A DNA stretch of 64,000 nucleotides from Lutibacter sp. GTDB taxonomy: Bacteria > Bacteroidota > Bacteroidia > Flavobacteriales > Flavobacteriaceae. A program made the translations under genes and the position numbers. The notes under the pieces are model-generated. The model saw only the letters and a program-made list of their open reading frames with translations. It made no database searches and had not been told where the DNA came from. This document shows, one piece after another, positions 50,139 through 60,706 of the stretch (position 1 is the stretch's first letter; each line of letters starts with the position of its first letter). Where the stretch lies: positions 1 through 64,000 of the forward strand of contig JAUYUA010000034.1 in the NCBI GenBank assembly GCA_030694935.1. The letters are read 5' to 3'.

Positions 50139-52367
50139 TTAAACCGTTACACTATATTTTTTTGCTGATGCAATAAGTTTTTCAGACAATTTATACAGCC
50201 ATTTTAACTGTTCTGAAACCAATAAAGTTTCTTTAAGCTTTGCGCCGGTTGCTTGGGAATGCTCCTCGCCCATCGCTATCTCCTGGTCGCGTTTTTGTGA
50301 AAGATTCTCAAAATATGCATCATATACCTTTTTAGCGTTTTCAACATTTGTTGAATTTACCGATTTTATATCGACGCTTTTTCCAAATATCTGTTTTGCC
50401 TGTTCAAGATTTGAACAAATATTCTCCACATAAATATTGAATTCTGACGGTACATCGGAGGTTTTGTTATTTTTAATAAAAGTTCCCAAAGCGGTTAGGG
50501 ACGATAAAAAAGTATTGTTAAAAACAACAATTTCGTAAATGGTGGAAAGCTCCACTTGTTTGGATTTTGGATCCTGGCTCATCCGCTGAAATGCCGCATT
50601 TAAGTCGCCTATTGCCAAAAAAGCTGCTTTTCTCGACAATTTATAGGTGGTTGAAACTGCTCCTTTTTCGCGATAAAAAATGGCTACTTGCTTTAAAAAA
50701 TGTTGGTTTGATGCAATCGCTTTGATAAAATCTTCCTGAATATTTTGAAATTGCCAAGTTGGCCATAAAACATAATTTGATGCAAATGCCAAAGATGCGC
50801 CAATTAAAGTATCTAAAATTCTAAACTGAATCACCGATAAGATATTGGGTTCAAAAATAGCATACACAAAAATAACGTTGATGGTTACAAAAACTGCCGC
50901 GTTTCTAAAATTTAATTGGACCAAAGAAAATGCCAAAGGCAAAGAAATTACTGCAATTATTGCATAAACAGTAGTGTTTTGCGTAATTAATATAACGATT
51001 GCAGCAATTGCCGCGCCAATTAAAGTGCCAACAACCCTATGAATGGACCTTGATTTTGTCAATCCAAAACTTGGCCGCATAATGATAATAATGGTCAGTA
51101 ATATCCAATAGGGATTTTGCATAGAAAATGATTTTCCAATGGCAAAACCAACCAAAACCACAATCGCCAATCGCAAAGAATGCTTAAAGATGGGAGAATT
51201 AAAGCTGAAATTTCCGGTTAGCTTTTTAAAATCGTAATCCTGCGGCGTAATAAATCTATTGGCTTCCTTGACACTTAAAATTTCATCATTTTTTCGGTAA
51301 TTATTCAGCACACGTTCTATGGCGATTACGTTTTGAACCTGCTTTTCCTGATAATTTTTTAGATTCAGCAACATTAAAGTTCCTTTTCTGGCTTTTGGCA
51401 ATCCAACCAAAATTCGGTAATAATCAATATGCCTGTCTATATTTTTTAAAATTTCAGGAATTTTAGTGTTCTCCTTTAATTTTTCTTCTTTTCTGATCAC
51501 TTTTGAAATATGCTCCAAATGATTTGCGATTTCAAAAACAAGCTGTTGAAACGCTTCAGTTTTCTCTTTGTGCTTTTTGAACACCGAATCAAACTTTTCA
51601 TAATCAACCGGATTTGCGATGGCGAGTTCCAATATGTCAATCAATTCCGTAAAAATCAATTGTTGCCTTCTGGTTCTGTTTGAGGTAACGGAATTGCTTC
51701 TGCTTGCCAAAATGATTTCTCTCAGGGTTTCATGAAGTTCATTTATTTCAATTTGAAGCTCAAACAATTTGTGTTGAAGATCAGCTCTGTTATCTGAGTT
51801 GACCAAAAGTTCGCCTCTAATTCTTAAATATTCTACCGTTTTTTCAATGGTTTTTGAAAACAATTGATCGACCTGCATTTTAGGAAACAGCTGCAATTTT
51901 AAATAGGTAAGCGACAAATACCACAATCCGCCCAAAGCAATTAATGAACCATGCAGCAGCAAACTTACTTCTGAATAATCGTGAATAAAACTTAAAACAA
52001 TGGCCAATAAACCAACAAAGGAAATTAATGAAGCCCTAAACCCGAAAACTGAAATATAAGAAACAAGAAATACAAAAACACCCAATAAAGGCAACAACAA
52101 CCATAAAATATTGGCGACTGAACCAAAGAGCAATGTTAAGCCAAACGATAAAAAAGTGGCGATTAAGATCCCAAAAAATACGTGTTTGTTGCTTCCGGGC
52201 ACATCGGTTGGCGAACAAAACAATACGCCTAGCGCAACGCTAAAACCAAAATGAATGTCATCAAAAAAATATTGACTCAAAAAAACAGGAATCAGCATGG
52301 CCAATGCCATAACAATTCCTTTCAAAAAATCTAAACTTTTAAAAAACCGTTTTATTGATGCAAACAT
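50139..52367 (-). CDS. FUSC-family (YccS-like) inner-membrane protein
   Basis: 742 aa; two TM clusters, SLRLAIVVLVGFAIGKSFSMQNPYWILLTIIIIMRPSFGLTKSRSIHRVVGTLIGA. Confidence 0.88.
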   Translation of the reverse strand: MFASIKRFFKSLDFLKGIVMALAMLIPVFLSQYFFDDIHFGFSVALGVLFCSPTDVPGSNKHVFFGILIATFLSFGLTLLFGSVANILWLLLPLLGVFVFLVSYISVFGFRASLISFVGLLAIVLSFIHDYSEVSLLLHGSLIALGGLWYLSLTYLKLQLFPKMQVDQLFSKTIEKTVEYLRIRGELLVNSDNRADLQHKLFELQIEINELHETLREIILASRSNSVTSNRTRRQQLIFTELIDILELAIANPVDYEKFDSVFKKHKEKTEAFQQLVFEIANHLEHISKVIRKEEKLKENTKIPEILKNIDRHIDYYRILVGLPKARKGTLMLLNLKNYQEKQVQNVIAIERVLNNYRKNDEILSVKEANRFITPQDYDFKKLTGNFSFNSPIFKHSLRLAIVVLVGFAIGKSFSMQNPYWILLTIIIIMRPSFGLTKSRSIHRVVGTLIGAAIAAIVILITQNTTVYAIIAVISLPLAFSLVQLNFRNAAVFVTINVIFVYAIFEPNILSVIQFRILDTLIGASLAFASNYVLWPTWQFQNIQEDFIKAIASNQHFLKQVAIFYREKGAVSTTYKLSRKAAFLAIGDLNAAFQRMSQDPKSKQVELSTIYEIVVFNNTFLSSLTALGTFIKNNKTSDVPSEFNIYVENICSNLEQAKQIFGKSVDIKSVNSTNVENAKKVYDAYFENLSQKRDQEIAMGEEHSQATGAKLKETLLVSEQLKWLYKLSEKLIASAKKYSVTV

Positions 52368-52867
52368 AAAGTTGAATTCAACGGCAAATTTACATCGTAT
52401 TTTTTCACTTCATTTACTTTTTGGATTTTTTATTGGTGGATTTAACTAATTTTGAAAGTGATTTTGAAAAAATATAATGAAAAACGAAAATGCTTCTCAA
52501 CATTATTTGAAGAGCCATTTAAAAAACCTCTATCACAATAAAATTTTAAAAAATGTCGCTAAAAATGCACGAATTGTTGCGTTGTTTGGTTAGGCTCTTT
52601 TGTGTAACTTAAGTTTCCTGATTTAAAAATTTATACAACTAAATAATTAATTATATCTATATTTGAAGAGGAGTACAATAGGCTCAATCGGTAAAAAAAA
52701 CACTTAGTTATAAAAGTTAAAATCACTTTAAGACTAACTGACAAGCCTCGGAAAATTGCATTTTAAATCCGCAACTTCCCTTACCCTAAACCACCGCTAG
52801 TGCTCAAGCCAAAAATAGGAGATTCCCGAAAATCCTTTAAAGAGTAGGGAAATTAAATATAGAATCA

Positions 52868-53494
52868 ATGAAAATAAAGGTTTTAAACACAAAAATTAAT
52901 TCAATGTTTGTTGTTGCAATTACACTTGCCACAGCAATGACACTAAGCTTTTCGTCTTGCAGGCAAACTGCGCAAGAAAAACAAGATGTAACCACAGTCC
53001 AAACAAAATCAGAACCCGTAATAAGTGAGCAAGAAGTTTTAGACGCCCAAAAAAAATGGGGAGAAGGAATCGTGAATATTGGTAAAATATATTTAGAAAA
53101 GGGCGACTATAAAACTGCGGCATCAAATCATATTGATGAATACTATGGGTATAATATGGGAATTGTATTGTTTAAACCTACATTGGTGTTTCAAAAACAA
53201 TTTAGGATTGACAAAGAAGGGGCTTTATCTTATTTCATCAGCGAAAATCCCAGTTATGTTGAAGACCACGGTTTTGCCATTAAACCATGGAGCAATGTGA
53301 GATGGGAAAGTGCCGGAATTAAAATAATTGGAAATATGGCCGTTGCAATGGGAAATTATTACTTTACCCCAGCTAAAGGGGGCGAGGATGTAAAAGTTGA
53401 ATATTCTTTTGCATATACTAAGGACGAAAATGGCAACCTACGAATCATATTGCATGACTCGCACTTGCCTTATGCACCAGCAGAAAAACATTAA
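52868..53494 (+). CDS. Putative lipoprotein, SnoaL/DUF4440-like
   Basis: LSFSSCRQ lipobox; SnoaL-like pattern WGEGIVNIGKIYLEKGDYKTAASNHIDEYYGY. Confidence 0.6.
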   Translation: MKIKVLNTKINSMFVVAITLATAMTLSFSSCRQTAQEKQDVTTVQTKSEPVISEQEVLDAQKKWGEGIVNIGKIYLEKGDYKTAASNHIDEYYGYNMGIVLFKPTLVFQKQFRIDKEGALSYFISENPSYVEDHGFAIKPWSNVRWESAGIKIIGNMAVAMGNYYFTPAKGGEDVKVEYSFAYTKDENGNLRIILHDSHLPYAPAEKH

Positions 53495-53621
53495 TATTTT
53501 TTCCATAATTAAAAAATAATTAAATAGTTGAAAAAACGTAAACAAAGTACGTGTGGCAAAAAGTGAATTATTTCACAAGTTTTTAAAAACGGTATTGACC
53601 TAAAAAATATTTTTTAGAAGC

Positions 53622-53855
53622 CTATTTATGCGCCCCATCGCAAAATGGTGCGTTTTTAGTTTGTTTACAAGTACAAAAGTATTTTGTTTCCGTTTTTTTA
53701 GCTATAAAAACAATGGAACTCATTCCTGAGCCTTTATGCGATCCGTTGCAAAATGGCTGACTTTCAGACAAGCCGCAAGTGCACCAGGCATATTTTTTTC
53801 CTTCTCCCAATTCAATTGCCATAGGATTGTCTCCGGCTAATTTAGGGTTTTCCAT
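53622..53855 (-). CDS. CDGSH iron-sulfur domain protein (two motifs)
   Basis: CTCGLSESQPFCNGSHK and CTCKQTKNAPFCDGAHK. Confidence 0.93.
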   Translation of the reverse strand: MENPKLAGDNPMAIELGEGKKYAWCTCGLSESQPFCNGSHKGSGMSSIVFIAKKTETKYFCTCKQTKNAPFCDGAHK

Positions 53856-53887
53856 TTTTTAAATTTTTTTAGATTTTGTTAAATATC

Positions 53888-54652
53888 TCAATCTCTGATG
53901 CGACTCACAAATTTATGGATGTTGGCTGTGCCATTTTCATCCAAATATTTTACAAATGCCGATCCAATAATGGCTCCTTTTGCATATTTAGTGGCTTGTT
54001 TAAAGGTTTCAGCATTGGAAATTCCAAATCCAATAATCTGGGGCGATTTCAAATTCAAATCGGCAATGCGTTTAAAATAATCATCTTGTGATTTTCCAAA
54101 AGCATTTTGCGAACCGGTAACGCTTGCCGAGCTCACCATATAAATAAATCCTTCGGAAATTTTATCGATAAACTGAATACGTTCATCTGAAGTTTGCGGC
54201 GTAATCAGAAACACATTGATCAGGCCGTATTTTTCAAAAATGGATTTATAATGATCATTGTAAACATCAACCGGCAAATCGGGAATTATCAATCCGTCTA
54301 TGCCAATTTCAGCACATTTATTACAGAAATTTTCAATCCCATACTGCATCATCGGATTAAAATAACCCATAATTATTAAAGGAATTTTTACCATTTTGCG
54401 AATATCTTTCAATTGATTGAACAACACTTCGGAAGTCATTCCGTTGTCCAAAGCTTGTGTTGAACTTACCTGAATGGTTGGTCCGTCGGCCAATGGATCG
54501 CTAAAAGGCAAACCGATTTCAATAAAATCTACGCCGCTTTTTTCCAAATTTTCAATAATGGAAACCGTGTCATTTATTTTTGGGAAACCTGCCGTAAAAT
54601 AAATGGACAATAGTTTTTTGTTTTCCTGTAATTTTTGATTTATTCTGTTCAT
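53888..54652 (-). CDS. trpA: Tryptophan synthase alpha subunit
   Basis: LSIYFTAGFPKINDT, DFIEIGLPFSDPLADGPTIQ, IIGSAFVKYL. Confidence 0.97.
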   Translation of the reverse strand: MNRINQKLQENKKLLSIYFTAGFPKINDTVSIIENLEKSGVDFIEIGLPFSDPLADGPTIQVSSTQALDNGMTSEVLFNQLKDIRKMVKIPLIIMGYFNPMMQYGIENFCNKCAEIGIDGLIIPDLPVDVYNDHYKSIFEKYGLINVFLITPQTSDERIQFIDKISEGFIYMVSSASVTGSQNAFGKSQDDYFKRIADLNLKSPQIIGFGISNAETFKQATKYAKGAIIGSAFVKYLDENGTANIHKFVSRIRD

Positions 54653-54750
54653 TTTTATTGTTTTTTTAGCTTTCTTATAATCGCTTTTTGCTTCTTTATC
54701 ACAAATTAATTATAACATTCAACTTTGTGAGTCTTGGTGTTTTTCTTTAT

Positions 54751-54784
54751 GCAACTTTGTGCGACAACAATTACACAAAGTTGC
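54751..54784. repeat. Dispersed palindromic repeat family C, between trpB and trpA
   Basis: GCAACTTTGTG-N12-CACAAAGTTGC perfect 11-bp inverted repeat. Confidence 0.6.
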
Positions 54785-54844
54785 ACAAAGAGTCACGGAG
54801 TTTCACAAAGAAGAACTTCAACCTCTTCAAAGGTTGCACTTAAA

Positions 54845-56026
54845 TTATAGTTTAAAATATTTTACATAGGTATCCAAATCCTTATCGCCGCGACCCGATA
54901 AATTCAACACCACCACATCGCTTTCTTTAAACTTTTTCATGTTAAAAACCGCCAATGCGTGCGCACTTTCAATGGCCGGAATAATACCTTCCAATTCGCA
55001 CAATTCCAATCCGGCTGTCATTGCTTCAGCATCGGTAATTGAGATAAATTCAGCGCGTTTTGATCTGTACAAATGCGCATGCAAAGGTCCGATTCCCGGA
55101 TAATCCAATCCTGCGGAGATAGAATAAGGCTCCGTTATTTGTCCGTCCTCACTTTGCATCAACAATGTTTTGCTTCCGTGAATCACGCCTTCTTTTCCCA
55201 AAATGCTGGTTGCGGCGCTTTCACCGGAATGAATGCCCAAACCGGCTGCTTCAACGGCAATTAAATTTACCTTTTCTTCATCCAAATAATGATAAAATGC
55301 ACCGGCAGCATTGCTTCCGCCGCCCACACAGGCAATCACATAATCCGGATTTTCGGTTTGTTCTTTTTCCAATAATTGTTTTTTAATTTCTTCTGAAATC
55401 ACCGACTGAAACCGCGCTACCATATCGGGATACGGATGCGGCCCAACCACCGAACCAATAATATAATGTGTGTTTATCGGATTGTTGATCCAATCGCGAA
55501 TTGCTTCATTTGTGGCATCTTTCAAGGTTCTGCTGCCGGACAAAGCCGGCACTACTTTGGCGCCCAGCATTTTCATCCGTGCCACATTTGGCGCCTGGCG
55601 CGCAATGTCAATTTCACCCATATAAACCACACATTCAATGCCCATCAACGCACAAACTGTAGCGGTTGCAACGCCGTGTTGCCCTGCGCCTGTTTCGGCA
55701 ATTACCCTGGTTTTTCCCAACTTTTTTGCCACCAATATTTGTCCGATTGTGTTGTTTATTTTATGTGCGCCGGTATGGCACAAATCTTCGCGCTTTAAAT
55801 AAATTTTTGTTTTATACTTTTCCGACAATCGTTTTGCGAAATAAAGCGGCGTTGGACGACCGACATATTCTTTCAACAGTTCCTGAAATTCTTTTTGGAA
55901 AGAAGGCTCTTGCATTATTTTCAAATAATTATCTTCCAATTCTTTCACATTCGGATACAGCATTTCCGGGATAAAAGCCCCGCCAAATTCCCCGTAATAA
56001 CCTTTCTTATCCACAAAATAACTCAT
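54845..56026 (-). CDS. trpB: Tryptophan synthase beta subunit
   Basis: [43 protein letters not shown]. Confidence 0.98.
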   Translation of the reverse strand: MSYFVDKKGYYGEFGGAFIPEMLYPNVKELEDNYLKIMQEPSFQKEFQELLKEYVGRPTPLYFAKRLSEKYKTKIYLKREDLCHTGAHKINNTIGQILVAKKLGKTRVIAETGAGQHGVATATVCALMGIECVVYMGEIDIARQAPNVARMKMLGAKVVPALSGSRTLKDATNEAIRDWINNPINTHYIIGSVVGPHPYPDMVARFQSVISEEIKKQLLEKEQTENPDYVIACVGGGSNAAGAFYHYLDEEKVNLIAVEAAGLGIHSGESAATSILGKEGVIHGSKTLLMQSEDGQITEPYSISAGLDYPGIGPLHAHLYRSKRAEFISITDAEAMTAGLELCELEGIIPAIESAHALAVFNMKKFKESDVVVLNLSGRGDKDLDTYVKYFKL

Positions 56027-56631
56027 AATAGTCTATTTTTAAATTCTTTAATTTCTATGATGTTTTTCAATCCCGGTTCTATTTCAAAACCGCTGTTGAT
56101 GTCGATTCCCAAAAACGCAGGATGTTTCATTTTCTTAATTTCTCCCGCGTCATTTTTAGTGATGCCGCCGCTCAATAAAAAAGGCGTTTTTCCTTTATAA
56201 TTTTGAAGCAAATCCCAATTGAATTTGATCCCGTTTCCTCCATAATTTTTTCCTTTTGTGTCGAATAAAAAAAGAGAAACGTGTTTTTCAAAAGGTTTTA
56301 TGGTTGAAAAATCAAAGTTTTCATCAACTGAAAAAGCTTTGATGATTTTTATGTTTTGCAAAGCCAACTTTTCGCAATAATCTGGTGTTTCATCACCGTG
56401 TAATTGCACAAAATCCAATTTGTATTGAATTGCTTTTTCAATTATTTCTTCAATATTTTCATTCACAAAAACGCCCACTTTTTTTACTGATGAAGGAATT
56501 TCTATTTGCGGAAAATCGGTAACAACACGTTTTGATTGAGCGTAAAATATAAATCCGATATAATCCGGTTTCAAAGTCATTAACCCTGAAATATTTTCAC
56601 TGTTTCGCATTCCGCAAACTTTGATCTTCAT
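56023..56631 (-). CDS. trpF: Phosphoribosylanthranilate isomerase
   Basis: [37 protein letters not shown]. Confidence 0.95.
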   Translation of the reverse strand: MKIKVCGMRNSENISGLMTLKPDYIGFIFYAQSKRVVTDFPQIEIPSSVKKVGVFVNENIEEIIEKAIQYKLDFVQLHGDETPDYCEKLALQNIKIIKAFSVDENFDFSTIKPFEKHVSLFLFDTKGKNYGGNGIKFNWDLLQNYKGKTPFLLSGGITKNDAGEIKKMKHPAFLGIDINSGFEIEPGLKNIIEIKEFKNRLL

Positions 56632-56632
56632 T

Positions 56633-57418
56633 TTATCTGATTTGAGAAATAAATTCCAAACACGCCAATCCCGGATTTTCCGTTTTCATAAAAGTTTCGC
56701 CAATTAAAAATCCTTGAAATCCGTATTCTTTAAGTCCGGTAATGATTCTGGGGTCGCTAATGCCACTTTCCGAAACTTTGATGCAATTCTCCGGAATGTT
56801 TTTGATCAATGCAATAGAATGCTCCAAATCGACTTCAAAAGTTTTAAGATTCCGATTGTTGATCCCTATGATTTTATGGTTCAAGTCAATTTTATTCAAT
56901 TCTTCCTGGTTATGAACTTCGTACAATACTTCCATGCCCAGATCTTCGGCCAGTTTGCCGTAATTCTTCAATTCGTCTTTGGTTAAACAGGCCGCAATCA
57001 GCAAAATGGCATCAGCGCCAATCGCTTTTGCCTCCACAATTTGAAATCCGTCCACAATAAAATCCTTCCTTAAAATCGGAATGGTTTCGTTTACGGCGCG
57101 TGCCTGAATTAAATCGACAATGTTTCCTCCAAAAAATTCCATTTCGGTTAAAATGGATTGTGCGGCAACATTGGCATCCAAATAACCTTGCGTCACTTCA
57201 CCAATGGATACTTTGTCGTTGATAATTCCTTTTGAAGGCGATTTTCTTTTGAACTCGGCAATTATTCCTGTTGAATTTTTAGCGGTCAACGCTTTACTTA
57301 ACGAGATTGGGGTTCGGTTAAAATTCGGACTTTTCACTAATTTTTCCAAAGAAACTTCTCGCATTAATTTGGCGACTTCCAGCTTTTTATGGGCTATTAT
57401 TTTATCTAAAATGTTCAT
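56633..57418 (-). CDS. trpC: Indole-3-glycerol phosphate synthase
   Basis: IIAEFKRKSPSKG, ILRKDFIVDGFQI, GINNRNLKTFEVDL, VSESGI. Confidence 0.96.
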   Translation of the reverse strand: MNILDKIIAHKKLEVAKLMREVSLEKLVKSPNFNRTPISLSKALTAKNSTGIIAEFKRKSPSKGIINDKVSIGEVTQGYLDANVAAQSILTEMEFFGGNIVDLIQARAVNETIPILRKDFIVDGFQIVEAKAIGADAILLIAACLTKDELKNYGKLAEDLGMEVLYEVHNQEELNKIDLNHKIIGINNRNLKTFEVDLEHSIALIKNIPENCIKVSESGISDPRIITGLKEYGFQGFLIGETFMKTENPGLACLEFISQIR

Positions 57419-57448
57419 ACTTTATTGAAAGATTTAAATATTGAAATA

Positions 57449-58438
57449 TTAAAGGCTTACTAATTTATGCAAACTTTCATTGGCCTTTAATCCGAACAAA
57501 GAATCTTTGGCTTCATCAAATGCGGTTTCAAACGATTTATTTTTATCTATTATTTTTAAAGCGAAGGCGGCATTTGCCAAAACGGCGTTATTTTGCGCTT
57601 CTGTTCCTTCGCCATTTAAAATGGAACTAAAAATTTCGGCGGCTTCTTTTACTGTATTTCCGCCAAATATATCCGATTGGTTCAATCTTTTCAATCCCAA
57701 TTCTTCGGGCGTTATCAGTTGCTCGTTTTCTTTGGTGAACAATTTGAATCCGCTGGTCAAAGCAATTTCGTCATAACCGTCCAAACTGTAAACGATGCCA
57801 TAATTTGTGGCTGTTTTCTGCAATAAATAATTGTAAATTCTAGCCACTTCCAGGTTAAAAACACCCACCATCTGATTTTGTGGCCGACTCGGATTTACCA
57901 ATGGACCCAACATATTGAAAAATGTTTTTACGCCCAATTCTTTTCTTACTGGCCCAACCGCTTTCATCGCCGGATGAAACAAAGGCGCGTGCAAAAAACA
58001 AATATTCGCACTTTCTATTTGGCGTTTTAAAACAGTTTCGTCATTGGTGAATTTATAGCCTAAAAATTCCAGCATATTTGAAGAACCACTTACGGAAGAA
58101 ACACCGTAATTTCCGTGCTTCGCAACCTTATTTCCCGTGCCTGCAACAATAAATGAGGTTAATGTTGAAATGTTAAAAGTATTTTTTCCGTCGCCGCCGG
58201 TTCCGCATAAATCAATCGTGTTATAGTCCGATAAATCTACTTTCACAGCCAAATCCAACAACGCTTCCTGAAATCCGGAAAGTTCTTCCACAGAAATCGG
58301 CCGCATCATAAAAACGGTTAAAAAAGATGCCATTTGAGAAGCATTGTAGCTGTTGTTCGCAATTTGAACAAGCACTTCGCTGGCTTCTGCTTTTGTTAAA
58401 TATTGCTGTTCAATTAATTTGCTTAATATCGTTTTCAT
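57449..58438 (-). CDS. trpD: Anthranilate phosphoribosyltransferase
   Basis: DLCGTGGDGKNTFNISTLTSFIVAGTGNKVAKHGNYGVSS. Confidence 0.97.
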   Translation of the reverse strand: MKTILSKLIEQQYLTKAEASEVLVQIANNSYNASQMASFLTVFMMRPISVEELSGFQEALLDLAVKVDLSDYNTIDLCGTGGDGKNTFNISTLTSFIVAGTGNKVAKHGNYGVSSVSGSSNMLEFLGYKFTNDETVLKRQIESANICFLHAPLFHPAMKAVGPVRKELGVKTFFNMLGPLVNPSRPQNQMVGVFNLEVARIYNYLLQKTATNYGIVYSLDGYDEIALTSGFKLFTKENEQLITPEELGLKRLNQSDIFGGNTVKEAAEIFSSILNGEGTEAQNNAVLANAAFALKIIDKNKSFETAFDEAKDSLFGLKANESLHKLVSL

Positions 58439-59013
58439 ATTGTATTCGCTTCTATAAAATTTCTTACAATTTGTTCTCCAATGGGCGTTAAAATAGATTC
58501 AGGATGGTATTGAACAGCGGTAATATTGTGTTTTTTATGCTGCAAAGACATCACAGATCCAAATTCATCGACCGCCGTTATTTCCAATTCTTCTGGAAAA
58601 TCTTTTAAGGAAGCAATCCAGGAATGATACCGTGCCGCTTCAAATTCCGTTGGGATATTTTTATAAATTATTGCATTTGTACTTATAACTTTCATTGTGG
58701 TTGCAACGCCGTGAAAAACATTTTCCAAATTCTCCAGCGAACCTCCAAAAACTTCGGTGATGGCCTGCAAACCCAAACAAACCCCAAAAATGGGTTTTGT
58801 TGCGGCGTAGGTTTTAATCACTTCCTTTAAAATGCCGGCCTCGTCGGGAATTCCGGGACCGGGAGAAAGCATGATGATATCGTAAGCGCCAACTGCTTCA
58901 ACCGTAATTTCATCATTTCTGAAAACTGCAGGATATTCGCCTGTTATACTTTCTACCAAATGCACCAAATTGTAGGTAAATGAATCGTAATTGTCTATGA
59001 TTATTATTTTCAT
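58435..59013 (-). CDS. trpG: Anthranilate synthase component II (glutamine amidotransferase)
   Basis: IDNYDSFTYNLVH, LSPGPGIPDEAG, GVCLGLQAI, QYHPESILTP. Confidence 0.97.
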   Translation of the reverse strand: MKIIIIDNYDSFTYNLVHLVESITGEYPAVFRNDEITVEAVGAYDIIMLSPGPGIPDEAGILKEVIKTYAATKPIFGVCLGLQAITEVFGGSLENLENVFHGVATTMKVISTNAIIYKNIPTEFEAARYHSWIASLKDFPEELEITAVDEFGSVMSLQHKKHNITAVQYHPESILTPIGEQIVRNFIEANTI

Positions 59014-59039
59014 TTTGATTGTTTAATCGTGTAATTGTT

Positions 59040-59062
59040 TCCCTTCGACTTCGCTCAGGGTG
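59040..59062. repeat. Dispersed repeat family B, inside the trp operon between trpE and trpG
   Basis: cccttcgacttcgctcagggtga, reverse-orientation relative of 33119 and 44835 copies. Confidence 0.6.
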
Positions 59063-59091
59063 ACAATTTGTGTATTTATTTGTTTTTTGTT

Positions 59092-60483
59092 TTATATTTT
59101 TTCTGCTAAAATCAACGCTTTTTTTAATGCCGCCAATTTGTTGTTTACTTCCTGTAATTCGCCTTCTTCGGTTGAATTGATGACTATTCCTGCGCCTGCC
59201 TGATAAAACAACGTATTGTTTTTACTCACAAAAGAACGAATGGCAATGGCCAAATTCACCGTATTGTTTAAGCCTATAAATCCGACCGCGCCGCCGTAAA
59301 ATCCGCGGGTCTGATTTTCATATTTGTCGATCAATTCCATCGCCTTAAACTTTGGCGCACCGCTTAACGTTCCTGCAGGAAACGTGTCGCCCACAATTTC
59401 CATCGCTTTTCCTATCGGTTTTCCCTGCACTGTTGAAACCAAATGAATGACGTGGCTAAAATATTGCACTTCTTTAAAAACTTCCACTTTTACGTTGCTC
59501 GCATGTTTGCTTAAATCGTTTCTGGCCAAATCGACCAACATCACGTGTTCGGCATTTTCTTTTTTGTCATTTGATAATTTTTCGCCCAGCAAAATATCCT
59601 GCGCCATAATTCCGGTGCGTTTAAAAGTTCCTGCAATGGGATTGATGATGGCTTTTTCTTCATCAACTTTAATTTGTGCTTCGGGAGAAGAACCCATCAA
59701 CTTAAAGCTTCCATAATCGAAATAAAACAAATACGGTGACGGATTTATAGAGCGCAAAGCCCTGTAAACATTAAATTCATCGCCCGTAAATGACTGTTGA
59801 AACTGGCGCGACAACACCAATTGAAAAACATCGCCGCGTTTGCAATGTTCTTTTGCTTTTACCACGTAATTTTTAAAATCGTCATCCGTACAATTTGAAG
59901 ATTCTTCGCCGGCGGTCTCAAAATGATACAATCCGTAAGTGCGTGCGTTGATCAAGGTTTCAATTTCGTGGATTCTCGATTCCTCACCTTCTTCCATGTT
60001 TTCAATTAAAATAAGCTCATTGTTAAAATGGTTGATGGCAATGATAAATTTGAAAAAACTAAACTGAAAATCGGGAATTTCAGAAGCTGCTTTTTTCGCT
60101 TTTAATTTAATGGTTTCAAAATACTGAATGGCATTGTATGAAATATAACCGTAAAATCCGTTGAAAGATTTTATGGAAGCATCACAATCCGCTTTTACAG
60201 TATCGGTATAGCTTTCGAAAATCGGATAAAAATCGCGATTTATTTCCTTCTTGTCAAGTTCCTTGTTTTTATAATGGTAGGTAAATAGATTGCTATCCGC
60301 CTTCAGCGTTACAATAGGTTCGGCGCAAATAAAGGTAAAACTTTCCTCTTTGCTGTGATAATCAGAACTTTCCAATAGCAAACTGTTGGCATATTTGTCC
60401 CTAATTTTCGAATACATTCCAACTGGAGTAATGGTATCGGCCAATTGCGTTTTCGAGATGGTTTTAAATTTTATTTGTTTCAT
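59092..60483 (-). CDS. trpE: Anthranilate synthase component I
   Basis: FQLVLSRQFQ, GSSPEAQIKV, INPIAGTFKRTG, LVDLARNDLSKHA, GTLSGAPKFKAMELID; ATG start at 60483. Confidence 0.96.
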   Translation of the reverse strand: MKQIKFKTISKTQLADTITPVGMYSKIRDKYANSLLLESSDYHSKEESFTFICAEPIVTLKADSNLFTYHYKNKELDKKEINRDFYPIFESYTDTVKADCDASIKSFNGFYGYISYNAIQYFETIKLKAKKAASEIPDFQFSFFKFIIAINHFNNELILIENMEEGEESRIHEIETLINARTYGLYHFETAGEESSNCTDDDFKNYVVKAKEHCKRGDVFQLVLSRQFQQSFTGDEFNVYRALRSINPSPYLFYFDYGSFKLMGSSPEAQIKVDEEKAIINPIAGTFKRTGIMAQDILLGEKLSNDKKENAEHVMLVDLARNDLSKHASNVKVEVFKEVQYFSHVIHLVSTVQGKPIGKAMEIVGDTFPAGTLSGAPKFKAMELIDKYENQTRGFYGGAVGFIGLNNTVNLAIAIRSFVSKNNTLFYQAGAGIVINSTEEGELQEVNNKLAALKKALILAEKI

Positions 60484-60500
60484 CGTTTTCTTCAAATAAA

Positions 60501-60528
60501 AAAGGACTTACCGCGAGATAAGTCCTTT
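60501..60528 (-). terminator. trp operon attenuator (intrinsic terminator upstream of trpE)
   Basis: Minus strand aaaggactta-tctcgcgg-taagtcctttttttattt: perfect 10-bp stem plus U-run ending ~20 nt before trpE ATG. Confidence 0.88.
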
Positions 60529-60569
60529 TGTTATATATTTTAAATATAAATATAGCAGTTTCGGCTCGC

Positions 60570-60623
60570 TTAGAGATTAAGAGAGTTCCACCACCAATTA
60601 GTATTTGTGTTTTTTAGCTTCAT
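60570..60623 (-). CDS. trpL: trp leader peptide MKLKNTNTNWWWNSLNL*
   Basis: Minus strand ATG AAG CTA AAA AAC ACA AAT ACT AAT TGG TGG TGG AAC TCT CTT AAT CTC TAA, ending ~40 nt before the attenuator hairpin; three consecutive Trp codons. Confidence 0.9.
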   Translation of the reverse strand: MKLKNTNTNWWWNSLNL

Positions 60624-60706
60624 TATTTGGCAAATTTAGCATAGATTTTTAAATACGCAAATTAAATGTGAAATTTATTTTGCGTATTTTTGTTGAAAAC
60701 CTTTCA

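Noticed and set aside
52368-52867. 500-bp non-coding region upstream of the SnoaL-like lipoprotein, considered as a riboswitch or leader
   Set aside because: No convincing paired architecture or known aptamer core could be identified by eye.
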